From Galaxea fascicularis (Eukaryota; Cnidaria; Anthozoa; Scleractinia; Euphylliidae), in assembly GCA_948470475.1 (NCBI GenBank), contig OX419339.1:10946863-11010862 (forward strand): a stretch of DNA of 64,000 nucleotides. Direction: 5' to 3'. Of this stretch, positions 11,186 to 22,740 are shown piece by piece. Positions within the stretch are counted from its first letter, which is position 1. Every line of letters starts with the position of its first letter. A model generated the notes under the pieces. That model worked only from the letters and a program-made list of their open reading frames with translations, made no database searches and had not been told where the DNA came from. Made by a program: the position numbers and the translations under genes.

Positions 11186-12885
11186 GTATGTAAACGTTTC
11201 TATTTCAGACATTTCGGTTTTTTTGTAGGGGAGGATTGAAAGGTGAACAGCTGTAGTCTGCTTTTGTCATGAATTTCACGGAGAATCTTAATCTTCCACC
11301 GAAGTGGGTGGAGCAAAAACTGCTATTTGTTTCCAATACTGTACATGTTGTTCCGGTGGGAGTGAAGTATATGAACGGCATTTCGTATAAAACTGTTTCT
11401 GTACTTGACCGGGCATCCATTTTACCAATCTGAATACCAAATGAACGTGAGTAGCGTGTTCATCTTTGCGCACATCAACACTCACGGCAGTAGAAATAGC
11501 TTTGAAAAAAGCGCCTGCTCTGTAGAATCAGTTTTTTTTAGGAGGAATTGTCTCTTCATTTCTCGAGTAAGCAAAGCTTGATCCATTTCTAGCTGTTTTG
11601 AGTTTTGTTCTTTCTTTTTTTAAGCAGTTTTGTTCTTGAGAGTGAGAGGATATAAATCAGTAGAAACTACGGCTTACTTTGCATTCTATTTAAAACGAGA
11701 AATACCTCGAGTCAGTATTCCTGTTCTAAAATGTGGGATCACATAGCTACCTTGAAGAGATCACACAACTTTGTGCTCCAAAAGTAAAATACTTTATCCG
11801 TAAGACCTGTCTCAGGAAAAGTCTGCAAATAGGCAAAGGCGTTTTTCACTAGCGACGCCGGACGGCAACTGACGATAGGGTCCTCTTCATATCTTCATAT
11901 TACATACTCGTAGAATATTCGAGATGATAAAAAGGAAGCGGTTTCCTGTTGGGTCCTGTCTGCATATGCCTTATGGCCTTGAAATATGTCCGACTTGATG
12001 CATGTATTTCTGCCTACCGCTCTCGTAGCGAAATTGAAGGTACTTTCAAAAAAATCAAAAAGTGTTTGCTCAGGTGCTATATCACAATATCATCTGTTAT
12101 TTCCAGTTTCCTTCTCTTTTTATTAGAAGTCTGAGTTTGGACATGTTGAAGCATTTTCGTTGAACTGAATTGAAATTTTTTTCTCTTTGGCTTTTATAAA
12201 GTACACAACTGAGCTTCGATAAATCGTTGCGCCTGGACATATACTGAGCCCGGACAGCGAACAAATTATGTATCACTGGCCAAGAAACCAAAAAATTGAG
12301 ATGACTCCTCTTTTACGAAAATATTGGGAACTGCATTACTTGCGGCACATTTCTGCTTTATTTGCTTTTCCTATCATTCGTGTAAATATCCTCACAGCAA
12401 TTCGTTGCTCGCTTCATTATGAAATATAGGTAATTTACCGAACGGAACTTCTCATTTCCTGCGAAGAACAACAAACGCTCAGAGATATCTGCACCTCTTG
12501 AGTATTCTATCTTTTTAATAAGGCAGCGTAATTTCGCCAAACGGCAAAGAAACATAGCTACGCGAAATGGCGGTTAAATTATGAAGGCAACGCTACTAAG
12601 AAGAATCGCTACTAAACCGATGAAGACATTCGTTTTAACTGGAATACTCACAAAACATCAGACATCTAGCTGTGAGTAATATGAAGCAATTATGCTGACA
12701 ACCGATTGATAAAAAGTAATAAGGCATCTGCGCGAACAAATAGTACACATTGACACCTGTCCTTCATCTTGATAACGGTTGGGTTTCCCGGCTTAATAAA
12801 AAGAGGTACAGTCCGAATACCCGCTTAGTTATTTCATTCAACCTTAACCTTGCCAGCTTGCTGAAATACTAAGCGGTGAAAAACA
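11186..12885. other. Intergenic DNA between the RNF212-like gene and the GPCR
   Basis: AT-rich. Should contain the 3' UTR of the first gene and the 5' UTR of the GPCR. I see no convincing coding region or repeat structure. Confidence 0.4.
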
Positions 12886-14019
12886 ATGAAAACCCAAGAG
12901 GACTTCAATCAGACCTGGTTCACTGGAGAAGATGGGACTGAGGGGAACACGAGAATGCTCTCAGAGCCAGGTTATATAACTGGAATCAAAGTGGCTGCTT
13001 ACTGTGTTATTATCGTGACTTCCCTGTTGGGTAACGGTGTTATCATAGCCATAGTGGGGAAGAATTACAACCACCACATGAAGACGCCGAACAATTTCTT
13101 TGTGGTGAATACAGCAGCCGCCGATATCCTAATCACTGTGTCAAGTGCGACAGAAGCTGTTATTACAGTTGCCTTTTCCAGCTGGTTAATCCAAGGAGCG
13201 TTTGGGCATGCACTGTGCAAACTGAAATCGGTGATAATGGCACTGTCAGCACTTGTGTCCACGCAAAGCTTGGCAACGATGGCGGTGGATCGTTTTATCG
13301 TAGTGTTCTTCCCTCTCAAGAGGATCATTGGGCGTCATGGCGCTTACTCCATAATAGCTATAATCTGGATCACATCCATCGCCTTCATGATCCCTATCGT
13401 GTTTGTAGCCAACGTTCAAGAGTTGAGGGGGAGCAGCGTGTGTTTCCTGACGTTCTGGGCCTCAGAATCAACCGAGAAGTACTTCGTGGCAATCTTCATA
13501 TTATTCAAATGCACTCCGCTTGTAATCCAGGGCGTGCTCTACTCTGCTGTGATTTTGAAACTGTGTCTGAGAGAAACACCGGGAAATGAGCTTCACATTC
13601 CAAATCATCACCATTACCACACTGAGAAAATGAACAGGAGGATAATAGCCATGCTTATTGCTATCGTGGTGCTGTTTGCAGTTTGCTGGCTTCCAATATG
13701 GATCGAATCCATGCTCTGCTTTCAAAATATCAGCAACGCCGTTTGCCAGTCAGTCGATATCAATTTCGTTGTGTGGTTCTTGGCCTACAGCAAAAGCGCC
13801 ATCAACCCTTGCATTTATTTCGTCTTCAACGAGACTTTTCGCCACGGTGCTTCTACATTGTGGTCGAAAATTGTCCACAGTCGCTCTCGTGGTCGATGCA
13901 GTATATCTCTAAGGCACAATCGAGTAGCGCCGTTGCAAAATCGAGCTGCGCCAGGCATCGGAGACCATACATGTACAAACTTCACAAGAACGGCTCTAGT
14001 AAATACAGCAACCAACTGA
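12886..14019 (+). CDS. Class A (rhodopsin-like) G protein-coupled receptor, intronless
   Basis: A 377-residue seven-helix receptor of the plasma membrane that should couple an extracellular ligand to G proteins. Visible class A marks: N-glycosylation sequon NQT (residue 8), TM1 with SLLGNGVI (Asn 50), TM2 with NTAAADIL, a Cys before TM3 (GHALCKLK) for the usual disulfide, DRF in place of DRY at the end of TM3 (AVDRFIVVFFPLK), TM6 with FAVCWLPIW, TM7 with SAINPCIYFVFNETF. A His-rich stretch (PNHHHYH) lies in the third intracellular loop. The single-exon structure is common for cnidarian class A receptors. The layout resembles peptide receptors (neuropeptide FF/orexin/tachykinin-like), but cnidarian receptors rarely have one-to-one orthologues, so I do not name a ligand. 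The start is the first ATG (AAACAATGAAAACC). Confidence 0.92.
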   Translation: MKTQEDFNQTWFTGEDGTEGNTRMLSEPGYITGIKVAAYCVIIVTSLLGNGVIIAIVGKNYNHHMKTPNNFFVVNTAAADILITVSSATEAVITVAFSSWLIQGAFGHALCKLKSVIMALSALVSTQSLATMAVDRFIVVFFPLKRIIGRHGAYSIIAIIWITSIAFMIPIVFVANVQELRGSSVCFLTFWASESTEKYFVAIFILFKCTPLVIQGVLYSAVILKLCLRETPGNELHIPNHHHYHTEKMNRRIIAMLIAIVVLFAVCWLPIWIESMLCFQNISNAVCQSVDINFVVWFLAYSKSAINPCIYFVFNETFRHGASTLWSKIVHSRSRGRCSISLRHNRVAPLQNRAAPGIGDHTCTNFTRTALVNTATN

Positions 14020-17000
14020 ATAGCAGTCTCTGTAGCCCGGGGACCAAAGAGATCCCCAGTGCATGGCCTTGGCTTGTTGAGAGGTTCCTCCATGTTTCAC
14101 ATATAAAACAGAAGGCATTCGCGCATTCTAAAAAATATCGTTTACTTAGCAAAATCCCAGTGTTTGACTGTGTAATTGATTGGTAGCATAACGACACTTT
14201 GAAGCACTTATTCGTCTACACCTGTCACTCTGAAAAATGGATGTGGCTGATCAATTATCTAACTGCGTCCAGGTTCCTTCCGCCGCATACCTCGCAGATG
14301 ATAGATTAAATTATGGGCAAATACTGCACAACGAAAGGTTTCGGTCAGCCTGGTGTTGGGAGTATATGGTATACAGGGGTATGCGGTATCTTGTAGCTGA
14401 AATGTGGTTATTTAATACAACTTTTAACAATTTCGAGTACGCAGTAGACTACGCTTTTTTTAATTCTCGATAACTTCGAGTATTTTGAATAGTTTTTCGG
14501 GCATATTGGTACCCCAGTTACTTCTTTATGGCCGTGATAGGTCAGATGAAAACATCAGATAAGAAGTCAACACATCATAGCTTTTCTCTCGCAATGTTGG
14601 TTTTTACCCTATTTACATTTTGTTTAAAGCCTTGCTCGCAGCCTGGAAAAATTGACCCAATCTACATTTTCAATAATGCGACCGAGGGTGCTATTTAATG
14701 AGGCATTTACGTAAAAGTATCTTCGCAATTCGCAAGATTGCATTGGATTACACACGCTAAAATACTACTCTCCCTTTCTCGACTATGACTCGCAATGCCC
14801 TTGTATTTTGCGAGTCAGAGTCGACAGGTAAAACGTTATCTCGCGTCACCCGGGTAGCAAATAGTGACAGCTGTAACATACTGTGGTAAGCTGGATTTTG
14901 AATGAATGTCTGAGCCTTAGTCGTATTCTTTGTTTGCAGGACCACGCCTGCCGGTACGCCGCGTTGAGGTGAAAATTCTTATAACATCAGGAAGAAGATA
15001 TCAAACAGCCTAACAAAACTTAATAAAACTAGACCCTGAAGTAGTTGCCGTTAATTACATCCCGTGACCGTTAAAACAGAGAGGTAGCTGGGCTTCGCTA
15101 CTAAGGCTTAGAGTAACTTTCAATACTTAGTATTTATTTCATAACTGAACACCATAATGTTTCATTATTGATTTGAGAGAGAACTATGTTTTAGAAAATC
15201 GAGGATGACGTCTCCTCAGGAATTCTCATCAGCTCGACGAAGCATATTCTGCTGATTCTCATTATGGTGGAGAAAAACCCGCAACTAATAAAGTCTCCTT
15301 CAACGATTGCGAAAAGTCTTGAGTTGTAGTCAGAAAGGCAATTTCATTTACAAGTGCAGGTGTTGTGCCCTTTTTCACGAACAAGAAAATCCGTCCCAGA
15401 CTAAAACCGTATATTAAGGTTTTGACAAGAAGAAAAGCAGTCACTCGAAGAACTTTGTTCATTTCTAAACTTTGTTTGGGCAAAGCGGCAGCTTTTTCAT
15501 TTTTCAGTAAAATTCAACGCTGGGAGTTGAGTTTGCTCAGCCTTTTCTCTCGCCAACACAGCCTTTCGTCCAAGCGTATTATTCTGAACTATCTTCTAGT
15601 TCCCATCTATGCAAAAATCGGACTAAAGAAGGTTCCCGACGAAAGGTAGACCAATCATCTCACCGAGTCAAGAATTGCTCTTTTTAGACGTTCTTTTTCA
15701 AGGTGCATGTGACAGCGCCGCAGCGAAGAGCTCAAACCTTGACGAGACACATAGCGCAAGTGAAAATCACATACTGCCGCGGTTGTCCTTCGTCCAACCA
15801 TCAAGTGATCATGCCTTTTAACAAGATTATCTTAGAGAAAATGACAATTGCTGGTTCTCAACTATTTTAAAATTGACTGTTTTTGTTAATCCTGTTACAC
15901 GTCTTTGTGTGTTCTTATTTGCTTCAGTAAGGCTAGCAATTCTGTCATCCTTTGTAATCACTTTGTTTGGACGATGTTTGTTTCACTTACTCCACTCTGT
16001 TGTATTTCAGAAAGGCTTAGTTGGATTAGCAAAACCGACAACATTAGAAACGGCCCCACAACACAGATTAAATTAAAATTATGCTCATGCTGTAACTATC
16101 AGTATGATAGTTTGTACCACTTGCTGAGAAGGTAACTGCCAATCCGCTAAGTTCTAAATATGTTTCGTGAAATGCGAGATGACTGACTTATTAACCAAGT
16201 TTGGTGAAGAATTTTTCTTATCGCACAACCCATCTTAATAGCAATAAGCGTTACATCGATCTTCTAGCATGTTCCACTTACCCTTTGACGCAATAGATAA
16301 AAATCTGATTTACCACTGCAAGGTGTATTTCGTATCGCATAGCCTGACACCCTCTGGCGAACCCACTAATAGACCGGCAACAGTCAGAAATGTACTGACG
16401 CTTTGCAGCAACTTTGGCTGTTGTCAAAATGCAAGCCATGCAAACATGTATTTCAGTTTCCAAGGCATTAATCACCTCAGCAACCAGCAATGTTTGTAAA
16501 CACGACAGCATAAACAGACAGGGGCAGCTTGTTAGGTGACACCTAACATGTTTGTAAAATAAGTAAGTAAAATAAGCGCGTTCATTATATAAAAGGAGAA
16601 AATGAGATTTGAACTTGCTGTTATGGAAGACTGAATTATGTGTGAGTTTGGAAATTACATTTAAATAATACACAATTTTGCTGATGATCAGTTCCGAGTG
16701 AATTGTGGCTAGATCCAGTCCTTTGTGGGGGCAAACGGCCATTTAAAGACGTAATTTGAAATTCTAATTTTGATCGTTTGCCCCCACTAAGGACTGGATC
16801 TAACCACAATTCACTTGGAACTGATCATAAGCAAAATCGTGCATTGGTTAACTACCCTCTTTCCTTCATCATTTGCATCACCCAATTTGGAATATTCATT
16901 TAGTTTACGAATGGACCCCTCGAAAATTCTGCCGGACGATTTATGTCGTCAAGTGATTTAAATTCAAAGCCGACCGTCAGATAGTAAGATGACTTTGTAG

Positions 17001-17543
17001 TGAAACACACCTAAAAGTAGTATAACCTCATGCCTAGCAACATGGTAGAAGACGTGTTGTTTTCGTTCATTCCATAGCATCCCATAATCCTAGCGGAAAA
17101 CAAATATAAACAATTTTTCAGTTTCCAAAACACCTATTTTTTGTTATTAACAACAGTTTCAAAGGAGCTTCCTAGTTATCAGTCGGTCAGATAGCTTGTG
17201 TTCTTCATGCCCATGGCAACAAATATAAGTAAAAGATAAAAATTAACATTTATTCGGCCTCCATGGTAATCATCGTCCTAGCAACGAACAGTAAACGGTA
17301 ATATAAAAGAAGCCGCCCTTCACTGATTGGTAAAAATTGACGATGACGGAATTCGGATAAAGAAAAAGCAAAGGAACTTTCCGTATGAAAGCAAACGAGA
17401 TTTGTTGCTAAGGTGTCGTCCTGTCGTTTGATTGGTTGCTTTGATCTGCGTTATATCCTATTTCGTGATAAATGACCGCTGCAGATTATTCTCTGTTCGG
17501 CTAGCTTGAAGGTTTGGTTTGGTGAGTGAACTTAGTAGCAACA
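14020..17543. other. Intergenic DNA between the GPCR and the ETS gene
   Basis: No supported gene in 3.5 kb; ORFs here are short and without recognisable motifs. Contains the inverted repeat at 16671-16842. The last few hundred bases should be the ETS gene promoter/5' UTR. Confidence 0.45.
16671..16842. mobile_element. Fold-back element, arms about 65 bp
   Basis: ACAATTTTGCTGATGATCAG begins an arm that runs to GTGGGGGCAAACG (to about 16737); its inverted copy runs from CGTTTGCCCCCACTAAGGAC (16773) to CTGATCATAAGCAAAATCGT (16842). A few mismatches between arms. No coding capacity. Confidence 0.7.
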
Positions 17544-18549
17544 ATGACTGCTTTTGATGGAAAGTCAGAGGGGAACTTCGACGTTTCATTCCTTTGCAAT
17601 AGCAACTATCATATGGAAAAGTATGGTAAGTATTTTGTTCTTCCTTTGTCTTTTGAAATTTTTTAAAATCTTCTTTGAAGAGAAACCCATCACCGGACAG
17701 GATCTTTTTTAAGGGAAAATCAATTTAGTTTTCCCATTCAGTAAGTCTATTCATCGGTCTACGACATTAGCTCAAGGCTCTGCACTGAACTAATCACCTT
17801 TATTTAAACAGGGTAGTCCCTTCAGGACATATATACAACGTACCTGTTTCCGCAATGGGAGTCCTGCCAAAGATATGTTTAGTTCATTGGTTCGAAACGG
17901 AATGGAGACTGAATTTTCCTGGTCTGTAGCATTTGATTGTTTCTTTTGTTTTAAAGGGTTGCTTAACAAAGTCGGTGTGAAGACGCAGCCTCAGCTGTTT
18001 GTGTTCATCCTGGACATTCTATCAAATCCTTGCTTTTCTACCATTATGTCCTGGGAGGGAAGTAACGGCCAGTTTGTCATCAAGCGACCGGACACAGTTG
18101 CACGTTTATGGGGCGAAAGAAATTGCCGACGAAACATGACATATCAGAAGTTTTGTCGAGCATTGCGTTATTACTACCACAAAGAGGTTCTAACCAAAAT
18201 TCGTGGCCGGAAATTCACTTACAAGTTTGATCTTTACGAGCTTCAGAGGCGATATGGATTCAAACGTATTCCTCTCCCAGTAACGAGAGAATCCACTGAC
18301 ACGCTCAACTTCCCGCTTCCCACCACTAGAGTCTGTGCCACCGAGGTTTTCCCCGCCATTGCAACCCATGCTTTTACCACTGGTACTCATGCCAGCGACT
18401 TATTTCCAGCGACAGGTGTCCATGCCGTCGCAAAAGACGTTTTCCCTGGAACTGCTGCGCATGCCGCCAATGGTTTTCTCGCCAATTCTTCCATGATGAT
18501 ACCCACTCCAGAAAAAAACCAATGGATGTCTTTTTCTCTCTTCTACTGA
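17544..18549 (+). CDS. Small ETS-domain transcription factor (two exons)
   Basis: ETS proteins bind GGAA/T core DNA sites with a winged helix-turn-helix. Exons 17544..17625 and 17957..18549 give 224 aa. The donor is GTAAGT after ...MEKY; the acceptor is a strong pyrimidine tract TTTCTTTTGTTTTAAAG, and only this acceptor keeps the phase. An apparent in-frame ATG at 17875 lies in the intron. The ETS domain spans residues about 40-129: QLFVFILDIL, MSWEGSNGQFVIKRPDTVAR, LWGERNCRRNMTYQKFCRAL, RYYYHKEVLTKIRGRKFTYK, FDLYELQRRYGF. The recognition helix keeps RALRYYY, with Phe-Cys where many paralogues have Leu-Ser before it. The tail (130-224) has imperfect repeats of FPA/FPG...HA and no known domain; there is no PNT domain. 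ETS subfamily not assigned. Confidence 0.9.
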
Positions 18550-19010
18550 TTAGTTGTCAAGCAGAGTAAGGCTGATTATCTCTTATGGTTCTGAAAAAGG
18601 ATGGGTTTTAGTTGTGCAACTGGCCTGATTGTTTTCTAATTTCCGTTTCGCCCTCAACTAACCTTAAGACTTCTTTTCGGCTTTTTTTTAAACCAGATCA
18701 ATGTAACTGTGTTCTTTTTTTTCTTTCATCTGGCAAAAAAAAAAAAAAAAAAAAAAAAAAAACTTGCCGGTAAAAAGTATGAGGTACTAAAACGTTTACA
18801 TTACTTTGCATCTTTCAAGTTTTAAACTGTTCTTGTATCCTAAACGCACCTGTCTTGAGGTGGTTAGTTGACTTTTTTTTTTTTTTATATAATAATTACT
18901 AATTCTGCGTATAAGCCACGAAAAAATAAGTTTGAAAGGGAAAAGCAAACACACTACGGTGAATTTTTTTATGGTCTGCTCTATTAGTCCTTCTGCATTT
19001 TCTGTGAAGT

Positions 19011-19193
19011 TTAAAGGCCCACATTCACCCAATAGGCTTTGCAAACGTTTGTTTTTGTATTGAAAAGGTCCTTTTGTTGAACCCTGCAATCTGATTCGCT
19101 AGATCTCTACCTCTCGCTTAAAATGGCGGAGTTTTCAGATACAGAAATTATACCCGGGCACGTAATGCATCTTAGGTGACTGTGGGCCTTTAA
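19011..19193. mobile_element. TTAA-flanked non-autonomous DNA element
   Basis: Starts TTAAAGGCCCACATTCACCC and ends GGTGACTGTGGGCCTTTAA. Inverted ends of about 20 bp with flanking TTAA, as left by piggyBac- or Kolobok-type transposases. About 180 bp. Confidence 0.65.
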
Positions 19194-20130
19194 GCAGCTG
19201 CCTGGAATAGTCGCAAAATATAACGTGTATACACATTTCAAGTGAAGGTTTTATTTTGTCTTAAGATCACAAACTTATGACACGCAATCACTAACTGGTA
19301 GGGTTAGGAGGAAGGCTAGGAATAGAGTCAGCATTAGGCCAAAAAGTAGAATTAAGATTATATCTGGCGGTTACTTCGTTTTTTTAGACTAACAATACTT
19401 TCGCATCAAGTTAACAATAGGATTAGGGTCACTGGTTCATGGAAAGATGTTACAGCGCAGAATGAGGTAAGAAGGGCGGGAAAGGGAAGTGGGGAGCGGG
19501 CAGTGGGGGAACTCAGCACACATTTTTACAAAGGTTAAAAAGGTGACATTAGCCTTTACTGTTTGTAACTATAGTTACTTTTGTTTGGCCTGTAAATGGC
19601 CAATGAGTGAGGATGATTACTATCTTGTATAGTAGGATGAATAAATGCATCAGCGAAGTTTACACAGTGTTCTTTGTGTTGAGTAATTGACCTGCACTGA
19701 TATTTCAATAACATAAATCGAACCCACAAGGAGTTGATTAAAAACTCTTACCTTGCCATTTTGATGCTGCAAGCTTTTTAAACTAATAATAATCTGTGCA
19801 AGTAGTAACACCAGAACGTTTTGTGCAAAACTAAGGAAAGCACCAGGATTTGAAAGGGGTGGCAGTTGGCAAAGGCCTTGCAGAGACCAATGTTGATGAT
19901 GATGTGAAGCGCTGTACAACAATTTGTAGGGAACTTTGCCAGGCTGCTTTTTATAGGCACAAATGGCAGCCGCGCGGTTCATAATCTTATTTGAATAACC
20001 AGCAGGACTGACAAGTGCCGCCAGAACAGAGTAAATGGCAGACTACCATTCCGGGGACTACGCCCTCTACTCTTTTCGAACAGCGTGTGTTTCTTTAACT
20101 TCCCATATATAAGTGCTGTATCAACGCAGA

Positions 20131-20168
20131 GGGGGAGGGGGAGGGGGAGGGGGAGGGGGAGGGGGAGG
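20131..20168. repeat. (GGGGGA)n hexamer repeat
   Basis: About six units of GGGGGA/GAGGGG on the plus strand; creates artefactual Arg-Gly and Pro-Leu ORFs. Confidence 0.9.
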
Positions 20169-20802
20169 GGAAGTGTTAGTGCAGAATATTTTGGGTTAAG
20201 CAAGCACAGCACCGTATGGTTAGTTGTTCCAGGGTGGTGCAGTGTGGTGAGAATACTTGTCACGTGAATTGTCGACACCCAAACCCCAACCCTATAAACA
20301 CCGACCTAAACCTAATCGAAAGAACTGCGCCAGAGGGCAAAGCAAAAGACGTTATTTCTGCAATCGTAACCTGACCATAGATTTCAATAGAGGGCTGCCA
20401 TTGCTATTCCCTGGGGGTGTCAAATGCCTTGGTCACGTGACATTCATCGGTAAGTCTTTCAGTTACTGTTTCGAGTTGTTGTTATTTTATTTAAAAGTGG
20501 CAACCGAGCTTTAAATTGAATCTTCAAGCCATTCACACTTTCCATCCAGGTATTTATCAAATACCCTGGTAATTGTTTCAAATCGTAACTTGTAAATCAC
20601 ATTACTAAAGCTTCATCCCCGCCGGACGTCAGTGAAAACTAAATAAACAGATCAAAAGTAAACGTTTACAACCGCGCTTTCAAATAGATATCTTACAGAT
20701 TTACCGGAAAATTCGGCCCTTTTCCTGGCAAGCCTGGGGCACGATGTGTGTACAGTATTTATAGTGATGAAATGCAGTACACGTCATTCATTAAACTAGT
20801 CG

Positions 20803-22598
20803 CTATTGTTCTGCACTTCCCAACATGTCGGGTGGACGCTGTTGTCTTCTGGCAGCAAGTCGTTTTCTGAGATCTCTGACTTCCGCCATGAGTTCAAGTT
20901 CACGTCTTTCAAACGTTTGGCGCTGGCGATCGATCGACGGTTCTGCGATGAGAAAGTTAAACAAAATCCGACAGAACTTCACCTCTGCTTCAGAAGCAAA
21001 ACCACATCAAAAGCGGAAAAACTTTAGGCAGTCAATTGAAAGCTGTTCCATTGAAAGGTTAAAATATCGCTTGAAACACTGAAAGTATTCTAATAGTATT
21101 TTAACTGTAGCAAAAGGTTCATAGTTACCCTGGGAACTAATTGGAGTGCGGCTTGCGTCCCAATCCGTGGTTGTACTGCTGTCAGTGTTAGAAGATTGAA
21201 TCGAACTTTGAGGTCTCCTGGGTTCGATAGGAACTTGACGAATGTCTCTCAGACGAGCTATGTTAAAAGGCAAAACCATCTTCCTTGAGAAAACCAGATT
21301 CCTTTCCCTTAGCAGGCTTTGTTCAGTTGAGCCAGTCACTATAATTCAACAGCCGAGGACGATACCGGCAAAACGAGAAAGACACTAATTTGCCTCTCCC
21401 CATTCCATGTTAGGGTTTGGAATTATTAAACGACAGTAACCGTTCACCATGCCCGTCCACACTTACATATTTTTGCTCGGGGTGGTTAAGACTCTTATCT
21501 GACCGGCCAAATATTTAGCTGTCTTAACTCTTACCATTGTACAACCACATTCAATGATGCTTAATGTGAAACAGGCAAATTAAATGCACCAATAAAAGCC
21601 TAAAAGAAAAGACGTAAACCAAGTCGACGTAAGTAGCAGTTGTACAAGCTGCTTCCATTCAGAGCGTAGAGCGCAACTGGCAAGATAGAACGCGATTAGA
21701 TTACGTTGCACCAACACTTTTTGTTTTCGAATGACCAGTGCGCCAAATAATTTTGCTGAACGCAATAGTCCTGCAACACTTGTCCACGCGTTCAAAAGTA
21801 TTGCAACCTTGAGTGTCGGCGTGATAGCTCATCAGGCATGAAATCATTCTACTTACAGAAAGACTCGGAATCGTCGCTGGTTGTGGTATGACCTCGTGAC
21901 AAAGCGGTCAGCAGGTTCACGCGCCTTCTGTCCTCTTCAGCGATAAGGGATTTTTGTCGTGTCAACTCAGACTGTTTTGCAGCCACTGCGTCATTCTGGA
22001 AAAAAAAGAGCAATGTTTTCATTGGTTGGCAAATGGAACGAAAAGATAGACGCTGTGAGACAACGACATCGAGTTTAACGTGGGAACTCCGTCTCAGTCT
22101 TCCATTTACAAGAATTTTAACACAGTTTACGCACACCATGGGACATCTTTTCAAACACACAAAAAAACTGAACAGGAAAGGATCTTTCTTTCCTTACCTT
22201 TTTGTTCCTCAGCTCATGGACAAGCGACTGCACCTCATTTTCTGTTTCTTTGTTCTCCAGAACATGCTGAGCGACCTAAAAAGACGGTAAGCAAATGATA
22301 GTTTGTCCTGCAAGGGCAAGATGAACGCCTTCATAAATAACAGCAGGGTGTTACTTCAGATGCTGTAACAAATTCGAAAACGATAAAACAAAAAGAAAGG
22401 AATAAGGATCGTTTCGAAAGGAAGTGTGGCCGCGACAGCCATGCGATTTGACAAACAAAAAACTTCAATTTTCTCACCGCATAACTGGAAGAACCTGTAA
22501 GACGCACAAACTTCAACTCCAGCTTTCGAAACTTGACGCCGGTTTTATATGGTACACTTCTACTCGACACTGTTTGTATAGGTAATCACATGATTCCG

Positions 22599-22635
<37 letters not shown>

Positions 22636-22704
22636 TCAAAGACCAACAAAATTGCACGAGCCCGAAGGGCGAGTGCAATTTGTGGTCTTTGAAAAAATTT
22701 ACGA

Positions 22705-22740
<36 letters not shown>

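Larger units (their letters stand above)
18550..20802. other. Intergenic DNA between the convergent ETS and TBC1D31 genes
   Basis: Contains the 3' UTRs of both genes, a run of about 28 A at 18736-18763, a TTAA element at 19011-19193 and a (GGGGGA)n tract at 20131-20168. No gene seen. Confidence 0.45.

Noticed and set aside
12097..12555. Minus-strand ORFs between the RNF212-like gene and the GPCR
   Set aside because: Short, AT-driven, no recognisable domain.
18736..18763. Processed-retrogene poly(A) tail
   Set aside because: A run of about 28 A, but the sequence before it shows no cDNA-like coding segment; probably a simple A tract.
20085..20278. Arg-Gly and Pro-Leu repeat ORFs
   Set aside because: Products of the (GGGGGA)n tract.
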